Assembly: GCF_000699445.3 (NCBI RefSeq)
Contig: NC_067197.1
Location: forward strand, 29,991,809-30,055,808
Source: Schistosoma haematobium
Lineage: Eukaryota; Platyhelminthes; Trematoda; Strigeidida; Schistosomatidae
Direction: 5' to 3'
DNA: 64,000 nucleotides
Shown here: one piece after another, positions 46,132 to 56,000 of the stretch
Position numbering within the stretch: position 1 is the first letter of the stretch
Layout of the letters: each line of letters starts with the position of its first letter
The notes under the pieces: generated by a model
Told to the model about the DNA's origin: nothing
Database searches by the model: none
The model's input: the letters and a program-made list of their open reading frames with translations, nothing else
Program-made: the position numbers and the translations under genes

Positions 46132-47453
46132 ATGATAAATGTACCTGAAAGAGGAATCGGTACAGGTTTGAGATCTAAGCTGGACTTTTCTTTGCAGGCT
46201 TTCAATTCTGCATCGTCTGCTTGTAATTTAGCTAAGGTTTCAAGGCTGATGTCGTGATTGAGTACCGTCGTATTGATATCCCTCCTAGATAGTGCATCTG
46301 CAACAATGTTCATGTGACCTTTGATAAACCTGATGTCTGTGGTAAATTGGGAGATATAATCAAGTTGTCTTGCTTCTCGTGGGGAGTGTTTGTCATACGA
46401 TGTGCTAAAAGAGTGGCAAAGGGGTTTATGATCTGTCATAATGATGAAATCACGACCCTGTAGCAAAAAGTTGAAATGTTTTACTGCTAAATACATAGCT
46501 AAGAGTTCGCGTCCAAAAGTACTATAACGTTCTTGTGCTGGCGATAATCTCTTGGAGAAAAAGGCAATGGGGGTAATCGTGTTGTTTACCCGCTGTTGTA
46601 ATACTGCCCCGACGGCTTTTTGTGAAGCATCCGTGCATAGGATCAACAGTGTTGTGGGGTCAGTATTTAGGTGTTGGAGCATGGTAGCATTAGCAATCAT
46701 GGATTTAGCTTTTTCAAATGCTATTTTGGCATCGGAAGGTAACTTGAATATTTGGTTCTTTTCTTTCTTGGTACCTGATTTATCGTTTTTCAGTAAATCT
46801 GTCAATGGCTGTAGTACATCGGCACAATTTGGTAGAAATCGTCGATAAAAATTACATGTTCCGAGAAAACGACGTAGTGATTTTACTGAGGTTGGTTCTG
46901 GATAGCTGGAGATGGCTCTGACTTTCTCTTCAAGCGGTTTAATTCCTTGGGAATCAACGTGGTGTCCCAGGAATTCCAGAGATGAGGCGCCAAATATACA
47001 CTTCGAAGGGTTGATTACAACACCATAACTTTTGAAACGTTCAAAAAGCGTGTGTAGGTGCTGAACATGTTCGTCAATGGAAGAACTAGCGATTAAAACA
47101 TCGTCGATATAGACAAACACGAAATCCAAACCTCTAGTTGCTTCGTCCATAAATCTCTGGAAGGTTTGAGCGGCGTTTTTTAGTCCGAAAGGCATCCTCA
47201 AGAATTCAAACAAGCCAAAAGGTGTGATTACGGCTGGTTTCTTGATATCCTCAGGTGCCATCGGTATTTGGTGGTATGCTCGGACTAGATCTAACTTTGA
47301 AAAAATCTGTTTTCCATGTAGATTTAAAGAAAAATCATGCAGGTGAGGTATCGGATACCGGTCTGGGATAGTCTGGTTATTCAAACGGCGATAATCTCCA
47401 CATGGGCGCCAGTCTTGATCTTTCTTGGGAACCATATGCAGCGGCGAGGCCAC
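45864..47453 (-). CDS. Gypsy-like reverse transcriptase and RNase H, copy 2, open
   Basis: 529 codons uninterrupted from the LTR junction: RT with [12 protein letters not shown] and YIDD, RNase H with the TDAS and TDHKP motifs, then the histidine part of the integrase zinc-binding region ([17 protein letters not shown]), after which the frame runs off into non-homologous residues at the shared frameshift. The open frame starts at a GTG in the junction, so no proper start codon exists. RT lacks its first blocks. It is non-functional as an autonomous element. Confidence 0.85.
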   Translation of the reverse strand: MASPLHMVPKKDQDWRPCGDYRRLNNQTIPDRYPIPHLHDFSLNLHGKQIFSKLDLVRAYHQIPMAPEDIKKPAVITPFGLFEFLRMPFGLKNAAQTFQRFMDEATRGLDFVFVYIDDVLIASSSIDEHVQHLHTLFERFKSYGVVINPSKCIFGASSLEFLGHHVDSQGIKPLEEKVRAISSYPEPTSVKSLRRFLGTCNFYRRFLPNCADVLQPLTDLLKNDKSGTKKEKNQIFKLPSDAKIAFEKAKSMIANATMLQHLNTDPTTLLILCTDASQKAVGAVLQQRVNNTITPIAFFSKRLSPAQERYSTFGRELLAMYLAVKHFNFLLQGRDFIIMTDHKPLCHSFSTSYDKHSPREARQLDYISQFTTDIRFIKGHMNIVADALSRRDINTTVLNHDISLETLAKLQADDAELKACKEKSSLDLKPVPIPLSGTFIMCDTSTGNNRPFVPHACRRKIFQHLHGLSHPGIRATTKLITERGGLKSTRMLNDGHVATSSANAVKRRNTSPVQLGSSLSLTNAFSTCI

Positions 47454-47887
47454 AAATTAAAAGTTGAGGGACGTTACTTAAATCGGCTAGTCGTTGCGTA
47501 TTCTGTTGAGTTTCGGTCCCAAAAATCCACAATTATAAATGCGTAATAATTCCACAGAGGTAAATATGACGCCAATAAGTTCCTTTGACGTAGGATATAA
47601 TGGAAATGACACAGCAGTTTGAAATGAGGATAATATCCAGTTTAGAACGCAATTGACTTGGTAACGAGCGAGAATAGAACAATGGGTATGTGCGTAGTAG
47701 TGTATTTGCGAACAACCGAAAGTGTGTCACGCTATGTTAGAATTACAACGGAAAAAGTCTTCAAGGTCATTTACTTAAACAACAGGTACAATCATTTAAT
47801 GATAAATGTACATTCAGTGAGAAATTGACAAATACAAATAATATTAAAAACTATTTACAAAATAAGCTTGTCAGATCTATCTCCACA
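47451..47887 (-). repeat. 5' LTR of the Gypsy composite, truncated
   Basis: 437 bp, identical in extent to the middle LTR, with a T-to-C difference (plus-strand AGTTCCTTTG instead of AGTTTCTTTG near 47580). Its outer end TGTGGAG abuts the right GTTATA target duplication. Confidence 0.85.
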
Positions 47888-47893
47888 GTTATA

Positions 47894-49247
47894 TATGCTT
47901 TTGAAGTGACAGAATATGGTTCTGCCGGATAGTCTGAAGGAATACGTATATGAATATGAATTATTATTTGAATATGACCAAATACACCATGAATATGCTA
48001 AACTGAGTTCTTATCATAGAGTATGAAATTTACAGTTCATATGTAGGTGATTCAAAATGGAGTAATCTTCCATAATTCCAAGGGAAGATAATCTATCCAG
48101 GAAAAATCTGCAGGCCTCGACCTGAAAGTAACGTTCAGCCCGCAGCGCGCGGGTCCATACTGTACTTTTTTTAAATACTAGCTAATGGAAATTTTATTTA
48201 TTATTTCAGTTTTAGTATCGCCTTAGGGAGCTTGTCAACATTTTCTACAAAATAATTAAGTGCGAAATCTTCTACGGCCTTATGATAGCGTGCTACTGCA
48301 ATATATCTATATGAACAGCTCTCAGTGATTATGTTGTGGGCGTGAGCACAACTTTACAAAACACCTTAGTAAAATCTGAGTTTGAAAGAGTTTGACAACA
48401 CTGTCATCCGCAACACCTCTATTATCGCGGATCCTTAGTCTAGAATGTTATGTTCAATGGGCCGTCAACTATCAGGTGACAAAATTACCAGTCGGAATAT
48501 CGACTTCTATGGGTTTGCCCCGGTGCTTAGTTTGTCAGTCAGCACTCGTTCAGTCCAGAACACAAGTATCACTCTCATCTATATGAATGAACTTATTCCA
48601 GACATACGTGGTTTATATACAAGCAGACCAGACTGCATCAGTCCATGAGACGAGAAATAATGATCATACGACGTCAGTCCAAAACTGGTTATGAGTATAG
48701 GAGAATAACTAATAGATTGGGAATAAATTAAGAACTGTAAATCGTATAACAGTAGTTAATCGGTCAAATGAAGACTTATGATAAGGGGAACATAAATATG
48801 TATGATCTAATTACTTAGTAATTATACGATAAGTATATGTATATTATCATAGTTTATAAATAATTCTTGGAAGCTACCACCCACTTATTCTTCGTTCATA
48901 CATAAAAAATTCAAACAAAGTCAGGGATGAAGGGGGTTAGAAGATATATTTGTAAGATGGTTAATGCGTCAAAAGGTATGTGGTACAAGCTGGCTAGGTG
49001 AAGGGGCTGCATAGCATGACGTACATAGTTTGGTCTAATGTATTTTATTGACCGAGTACTTTCAGACAGAGCGTGTTAAATGAAACTGACGATCTCAAGA
49101 TCAATATCAAAGACCCGCAGAATTATTTGTTTTGGGGATTCATCCACATACTGAGCAGAATCCACATGCTGCGGAAGCTTTGTTCTCAAGGTCGAGGTGT
49201 GTAACAAGTCAGTTAATAGTGTTTGCTGTCTGTGTCCACCTTCACTA
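47894..49247. other. Upstream region of CutA, nothing certain
   Basis: No exon recognised. On the minus strand near 48600 a TATA-like TTGTATATAAACCACG resembles the core of an LTR promoter, but no paired ends were found. Confidence 0.35.
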
Positions 49248-49640
49248 ATGTTGAAACATGTTTGCAATTTTTTGATAGGTTTGTTAATCTCATCATTTGC
49301 TGCCAGCATCTGGTTTTCAAAGACATCGATGTATTCTGTAGCTCTAATTACTTGTCCCAATTTCACAGTCGCGGAAACTATTGCAGATACTCTAGTTAGT
49401 AGAAAACTGGCAGCTTGTGTCAATATCATACCCTCAATTAAGTCTGTTTACGTTTGGGAAGGGAAGGTGGAAAAGTCAGACGAACTTCTTCTAATGGCGA
49501 AAACTCAATCAAAGTTGGTACCTTCTCTAACGGAGGTTGTCAAAGAAATCCATCCTTATGAATGCCCGGAAATCATTAGCTTAAACATTGAGGGGGGTTA
49601 CCCACCGTACCTTAAATGGATTATGGAATCCACATCTTAG
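49248..49640 (+). CDS. CutA-family protein (divalent-ion tolerance protein homologue)
   Basis: 130 aa in one exon. From residue 28 (MYSVALITCPN) it matches the CutA fold along its length: KLAACVNIIPSIKSVYVWEG, then KVEKSDELLLMAKTQSKLVP, then EIHPYECPEIISLNI and YLKWI near the end. CutA forms trimers and has been linked to metal-ion tolerance in bacteria and to acetylcholinesterase anchoring in animals; the molecular function is unsettled. The ATG at 49248 adds a hydrophobic N-terminus (NFLIGLLISSFAASIWF) that could be a signal peptide or anchor; the ATG at residue 28 would give a cytosolic form. Upstream sequence stays open from a GTG at 49197, so a 5' exon is possible. AATAAA lies at 49669-49674, and the MIC19 ATG is 97 bp after the stop. 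Confidence 0.9.
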   Translation: MLKHVCNFLIGLLISSFAASIWFSKTSMYSVALITCPNFTVAETIADTLVSRKLAACVNIIPSIKSVYVWEGKVEKSDELLLMAKTQSKLVPSLTEVVKEIHPYECPEIISLNIEGGYPPYLKWIMESTS

Positions 49641-49668
49641 TAGTAAAAATGAAATTGTACATTTAAAT

Positions 49669-49674
49669 AATAAA
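49669..49674 (+). terminator. Poly(A) signal of CutA
   Basis: AATAAA starting 29 nt after the CutA stop codon. Only 69 bp separate it from the MIC19 start codon. Confidence 0.6.
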
Positions 49675-49726
49675 TAATTTTCATACTCTAGTCATTCTGT
49701 AAAGTTTTACCTCTTAGTATAAAAGA

Positions 49727-49735
49727 ATTTTTTAG
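49727..49735 (+). promoter_or_regulatory. Candidate trans-splice acceptor before MIC19
   Basis: TTTTTTAG ends at 49735, two bases before the MIC19 ATG. A pyrimidine-rich acceptor with no 5' exon between it and the CutA stop suggests spliced-leader addition, known in schistosomes. A cis intron from a 5' exon upstream of or overlapping CutA remains possible. Confidence 0.5.
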
Positions 49736-49737
49736 AT

Positions 49738-50036
49738 ATGGGTTCTGCTGCCTCTCACCAAACTCGAGATGTGACTTTCCACCCCGACGATATTGTAGTA
49801 AGTTATTCTGTTACATCATAAGTCTGTAAGATTAGCGAAGATGTAATTAAGCGAATCAAAAATGCTGCTACCACCGAGGATAATACGAAAGGTTGGTACA
49901 TCGTTTGTTAGCCTAGCTTTGAGATGACGTTCGTGCCCCAGAATCGTTCAAACCGCAATATAGCCTAGGTTTAAAACATGAACTAGAAGAGGCAGAAAGA
50001 AGATACGGAAAGCTCCTGCAACTATTAGAAAAACGT
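49738..50036 (+). CDS. MIC19-like exons 1-3 with two short introns
   Basis: Exon 1 is 60 bp (20 codons), intron 33 bp (GTAAGT to GTAAG), exon 2 is 61 bp, intron 50 bp with a weak donor GTTGGT and acceptor CCCCAG, exon 3 is 95 bp, donor GTACGT. Phases 0, 1 and 0 restore a continuous frame through DNTKESFKPQ. The second donor is non-ideal, so that junction is the weakest, though the frame supports it. Confidence 0.8.
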
Positions 50037-53000
50037 GTACGTTTCTGTTTTTTATTAAGCAATGCAATTCATTATGTTTTCCTTTTTATTTTGTCTTGAA
50101 GTAGACAATAGGGTATTCAAACCCTTTCTACAAGTCTTTTCACTTATACGAACATTTCAACATATATTGTAACACAAGGGACTAATTGATGTATTATTTC
50201 ATATTGCTTATGTTTCTTACGTGCATCTGAGTAATCTGCCTTGTAAGTCGATTCTGTAGGGATTTCTTATTACGAGTATTACTTGCCCTTAGTTCTTTAA
50301 CGCAGACGATTAGGTCCAATGGTTTGGAAAAATAATCCGCATTATTCCTTAGGATATGATGTACGCTATTCCCCCCTTATGGTAACTGTGTAATGTCCCT
50401 ATTCCTTTCATTCGCTAAGCGGTTCTCACCTAATCTGTATTTTATTTTAATGTTATGCAATTATTCGTGATAACGCTGTTTTTTCGCCACCATGTCTATT
50501 AGTTCTAATATTCATCTGAATGATAACAATTTAGTAATCTTTGAGTTTTGACAAAGCACCAGGGAAGGGAATTTCCACCGTGTACTCTACATTTGTGGTT
50601 GAAAAACGACTACCACATCTACTATATTTTAACGGACAAGATGCTTTAGGTGGTTAACCGCTTTACTTACCTAGTTGGTTATATCGTCTGATGGTGACCA
50701 ATGAGACTTTTAGTACATACACTCAAGTTCACATTCACATACCTCTATCATTCATTAAGCCTGTGAGATTTCTGTCTCCAGTCTAGTAAACATTTCACCA
50801 ACATGTTGTTTCCAGTAATAGAAGTAAAGTGTTACCGTCAAAACCGTAAGCAAGACTTTCAGCAGTTTAACTTATATCATTTTCGCTTCGTTCTTCTAGC
50901 CTATTAAGATTATAGAAACTACTTTCTCAAAACGGGGTCTTTTCTGTATTGCCCTATGGCTGTGAAAATGGGGTATACTGGTCAGTCAGTCAGCTACAAC
51001 GTAGGACCAGGCACATGTATGCATCGGCCCAGGTTGCCATACCTCATTAGCACAGCAAGATGAACACCTGATTCATAGGAGTGGTTAGGTCAAAGGTGGT
51101 AATATATAGGAGAAAGATTGCAATAAGGATATAGTATAGGAAGAAAGAATTAGTTCGTAGAAAGAAAGATGTGAAGTGATCTTAATCTCTTAGTTTAAGA
51201 GAAGACAGAGAGTGTATACACCGACGCCATTGTGATCGATTTTGAGCCATGTCACCAAGAGTCTCCAACCATTGGTTACGAAAGTCACGCGGACCCCAAC
51301 CAAGTAGTCTGCATCTACCAACATGGCTCAGACTAGAAGTTAGTGACTTCAGGCACTGATGCCACGTTTTGGTTTGGCCGCCCCTAACTTTCTTCCAACC
51401 ATCCCCTACACCGGTTAGCATTGCACGTCGCGGTAATCGGTGTTCAGGCATACGTAATACGTGGCCCAACCATCTCAGTCGATGAAGATTCATAACCTCA
51501 TCAACTGATTTACCATCATTCCCTAATACCCTGCGTCTAACCTCACTATTACTTACCCGGTGATCCCAGCAGATGCCAGCAATATTTCTAAGGCATCTGT
51601 GGTCAAATACTAGTAGCTTATGGGTGTCTTCTACTCTTAATGGCCATGTTTCGCTGCCGTAAATTAAAACAGAACGAACAGCCGCGCAGTATACTCGTCC
51701 TTTTATTGATAGACGGATATCTCGCCTCCGCCAAAGGTGACGTAAGTTGGCAAAAGCCAAACGAGCTTTACGAATCCGTGCTGAGATTTCGTCAGACACC
51801 AACCCATTAGGGCTGATCAGACTTCCAAGATAAGTGAAGTTGTCAACTCGTTCGACTACTTCACTCCCTATCCTTAGTTCAGGTGTTGACGCAGACCAGT
51901 CCTGAAGCAACAACTTGCATTTAGAGGGAGAAGCGCATCCCAAACATTCTGGCATTGTTGCTTAGTGCTACCAGAAGACTCTGCATTTTGTCAGCGTCTT
52001 CACCAAACAGGACTATGTCATCTGCATATTCTAAGTCGATAAGTGGACCTCCTGGAAGGAGATCAATACCCGAGAATTCAGTCGACGAGAGTGTTATTTC
52101 CATCAGTAGATCTATGATGAAGTTAAACAAAAATGGAGAAAGTGGGCAGCCTTGACGGACACCACTTGAGGTTGCAAAAGTAGATGACAGTTCGCTATAA
52201 GCCCTGACTCGACTAGTAGTGTTCGAGTAAAGAGCCTTCACAAGGTTTATGTACTTCTGAGGTACGCCTTTCAATGACAGACACTGCCACAGAGTCTCGC
52301 GGTCTACAGAGTCAAATGCTGCTTTTAAGTCAAGAAAGACCACCATCGTCGGACGCCGATAGGTATGCCTGTGTTCTAGAACCTGACGAATGGTGAATAT
52401 GTGGTCGATGCAGCCACGACCAGGTCTAAAGCCAGCTTGGTTCTCTCGTATTTGTAGTTCACGAGTCTTAGTTAGGCGTTTGATAATTATCGAGGCCAGT
52501 ATTTTAGATACTATGTTTGTTAAACTAATCCCTCTGTGGTTGTCACAGGACGATTTTGACCCTTTCTTATATATTGGGACGATAAGTGATTGCGACCAGT
52601 CAGATGGGATAACGTCTAATTCCCAGATCTTAGCTAAAATATTAGTCAACCTAATCGCTAAAATTGGACCACCATCCTTAAAGACCTCTGGAGCCAATCC
52701 ATCTGGACCAGCTGCCCTTCCTCGTTTCAGATTAACTATAGCCTTCTCAACTTCAGCAAGAGTTGGGGGACCTACTTCAATGTTCCATTCACTTTGTCTG
52801 GGAATGGAGGGTAGTAGTAGAGTAGCTGAAGGCCAGCTGAACTGTTCTCTAAAATGTTCCGCCCATCGTTCTAAACGTCTGGACTGGGAGCAGATGAGAG
52901 TATCATCTTTTTCCGAAATAATCTCACTTACACTTGACTTATTAATTCCAGTTTCTTTTATTAGTCTGTAAAGCTGTCTTGTGTTCCCTATAGTCGCCGC

Positions 53001-56000
53001 CTTTTCCATCTCTTTTGCTTTCGTTACCCACCACTGCTCACGGTCGTTCCTTAGACTTTTTCTTAACCTAGATCTGATTTGTTTACGCTCTTCATCATGT
53101 TCAGAACCTGATGGGACGAGTTTGCGAGAATCCATCAGTGTGACAGACCTTGAAGAAATCCACTGGTTCCTTGTAACTCTGTGGTTTAAGTCACTAATAG
53201 ATGTCACTGCTGTTTCCACAGCTGATTGTATGCCCTTCCAAGCAACATCTGGGTCAGCCTCGTCTTCACAACTACCTAAGTGTGACCTCAGTTGTTCCTG
53301 GAACCTACTTTTGGTTTTCTCGTTACTCAACTCAGTTCTAACGGGTCTTTTTAATGTGGCTTTTTGCGTCCAGTGAGGCGCAAGCAGATGCGTGCCCGTA
53401 TTAGGGCGTGGTCGGAGTCCAAGCAGGTACTCCAGAATGAGCGACAATCTTCTACCGACCCTCTCCAACGATGACTGATGGCAATATGGTCTATTTGAGT
53501 CCATCGTTGGTTTGGTGCAGGCGGTCGCCACGTTAGACGATGTCTCTCCTTATGCTTAAAATTTGTGTTTGCTAAAAATAAACGATTGTCTGAGCATAGC
53601 TGCAGCAGACGATCACCATTATCTGTTCGCTGTGTCGGAATACTAAAATATCCACCTAAATGCCTTTCTGTTTGGTTTAAACTGCCTATCTGAGCATTAA
53701 AATCACCTGCTACGAGTACTATGTCTGAGCGTTTAGCTTTCTGAAGAAGTTCGGACAGCTTTCTGTAAAATTCATCTTTCACTTCATCTGAGCTGCAGTC
53801 AGTGGGAGCGTAGGCAGAAACGACAAAAAGGCAACGACGTGTGTCCCTATCCTTCCGAGTTCTTACGTAGCCGTTCAGCCGAACAGCACATAGACGACTG
53901 TTGACGGGGATCCACTCTAGCAGTGCTTGTTCGGCCCTCATGCTTAGTGCTATGCCTACACCTGCCAGTCCACGAGAACTTGCCATCGGGTCACCAGACA
54001 CCCGAAGGGTGTATCTCGTTGGCTCTCCGTCTTGCCAAGGTGAGGTCAAGTGAATGACCACACTGGAATCCTGTATGCGTGTTTCGGAGACACAGCATAC
54101 ATCAATGGAAAGAGACTCTAGGGTTTTAGCCAAGGAAGCCTGCTGACCGATTTGACATAGGGTGCGTACGTTGAAGGCTCCAATGTGTAGTTTGGAGCGA
54201 GGTTTCAGTAGACCTGGGACAGTGTTTTGCGCACTAGAATCGTTGGCTACGGTGACACTTGAGGTGGAAGCCGAGAGAGGAAATATAGAGTTGAAAGTCG
54301 ATGTAGGAGGAGTAATAGGAATTGAAGAGGGAGGTTGATTATGAATACAGTGGTCTTGAGTGCTGTTAGAAGTATGAGGGCGGTTATCATTTCCCGGTTG
54401 CCCACACCGTGGAAGGGTTGTTCTGGAGGTACCTGAAAAGGAAATTGGATTAAAGGTGGTCTTAGTGAACTGAGAGCGTGACCGCAGTGCCCAAGGGACA
54501 ACTGCTTGAGGTCGGTCACACACGACCTTGCTATAGGTAATTTTTGCGTTAGCTCCGTACTTATTGAGACCTTACCGCCGGAGACGGATATCCGTGGGAT
54601 AAGGCGAGGTGTGCATTTTTAGGGTCGACCTTTTCTAACCCCACCCCTCCTTGTGGGAAGGCAGCATCGCTGTCATGCTGGTTGTCTGAAGGAAACACCT
54701 TACTGCTGTCACACCTCTATACAGTCAGCAGTACGACTTCGCCTTCGGACCTTGGGTTTGTTGCTTTTAGTCTTACCGCTCTTCAACCGACCTGTCTGAC
54801 ATGGTAGGACCTTGAGGAACGGTTGTTCCAGCCAGTATAGCTCGGTTGCTTCATCACGATAGGCAAGCCCGACCACCACGTCAAGGTAGCAACAACGGTC
54901 GGGGGGTATACTGGTACAAAATATGGAAAGATTGCTAATGTTTATAAGCATTATTATTATAAGCATAACTGAAATATGGTGGAGCCTGCAAGTTAGTAAT
55001 TCTGCGGCTAGACTTCGTGTTCTACGTGGAAATAATTAATCTATTATTGACTATATCAATCTTCATCAACTTGGCTATGGCATATCTTGCACATGCCTAG
55101 CAATAGCCTACGCTGATACTCAGTTCTGGTTGGCATGAGAGCAAGTTGGAATAAGGTTAGGGTTGATCATTCGAAAACATTTTGCCAGTTCATGTAGAAA
55201 TTAACTGTTGGGCTGAGCAATATCAAGGGATTTGGATTTCATGACTGAGTATTACTTAAAAGTCTCAATCTACAGTCGGAGACATTGAGTGGCATGACCC
55301 GAAATCTATTTTCGTGTTACAGTTAGATTGATTTTTTATCTTCCTGAAAATAATGACTTAATGTCATACCGTACTTTTCATTTTTCGATTTAATCGTTCC
55401 TTCCGAACCATGTTTTTTACTTTTATATTTCCATTCTAATGATTGTTGCTGCCACTCGTCTTCTGCTTTTCACCTTGTGAATTTCTCGTCCTCTTGAGAT
55501 GTGGCAACTCAAATTGATGTCAACATGGTACATGTGGTGTTAGGTCACTCCTACTAGTGGACACATTGCAACTTAATCGATAGAATTCGACCAGCACCAA
55601 AAAGTACTTATTTACTTACCTGTTATCCCTTGTGGAAGAACATAGGCTGCTTACTAGCATTCTCCATCGAAATCTGTCCTGGACAGTCTTTTCCAGTTAC
55701 TATTTGTTCTTTTGATGTCTGCCTCAAATTCACGACGCGATATGTTCTTCGGCCTTCCTCTTTACATTTTCCCATCAGGATTCTGAGTTAGCACTTGCCT
55801 CGTGATGAAGTTTGATGATTTCCGCAGTGTATGTTCTATCCACTTCCAACGTCTTTTATTAATTTCCTTCTCAGCTGGAAGCTAGTTTGTTCTCTCCCAC
55901 AGTAGGTTGTTGCTGATGGTATCCAAACAACGGATATTGAGTCTCTTGCATAGAAAACTGCTTAGAAGTACTTGTACCTTCTTGATGATGGTTGTAGTAG

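Larger units (their letters stand above)
40535..47893 (-). mobile_element. Composite Gypsy-like LTR retrotransposon: LTR-pol-LTR-pol-LTR
   Basis: Three LTR copies alternate with two internal regions, all in minus orientation. Corresponding points recur at 40619, 44035 and 47451, an exact 3416-bp period. The outer boundaries are TGTGG...CA-type ends at 47887 and 40541, flanked by GTTATA on both sides (40535-40540, 47888-47893). Each internal region has reverse transcriptase, RNase H and integrase but lacks primer-binding site, gag, protease and the start of RT. Both share the same deletion junction, where the LTR runs straight into RT at a GTG microhomology, so the deletion came before the duplication. 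Homopolymer indels are the main differences. It may be a tandem duplication by unequal exchange or an assembly duplication. Confidence 0.85.
50970..54915 (-). mobile_element. Near full-length RTE-like LINE (family 1) with 13-bp target duplication
   Basis: GGGGTATACTGGT occurs at 50970-50982 and again at 54903-54915, bounding a 3920-bp element (50983-54902). On the minus strand it has a 5' region of about 400 bp, an AP-type endonuclease, a reverse transcriptase and a 3' UTR with a (TGAC)n-like tail (GCTGACTGACTGACC). Two single-base frameshifts split the coding region: in the A-run near 53358-53365 and near 51945. It is antisense to the MIC19-like gene, in its intron 3. The older copy at 15148-17885 and the fragment at 18218-18425 belong to the same family. 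Confidence 0.88.

Noticed and set aside
49076..49429. 117-codon open frame opposite CutA
   Set aside because: It lies antisense over the conserved CutA coding sequence and has no recognisable domain, so it is a shadow frame.
52390..52971. 193-codon plus-strand open frame
   Set aside because: It is the complement of the reverse transcriptase of the family-1 LINE.
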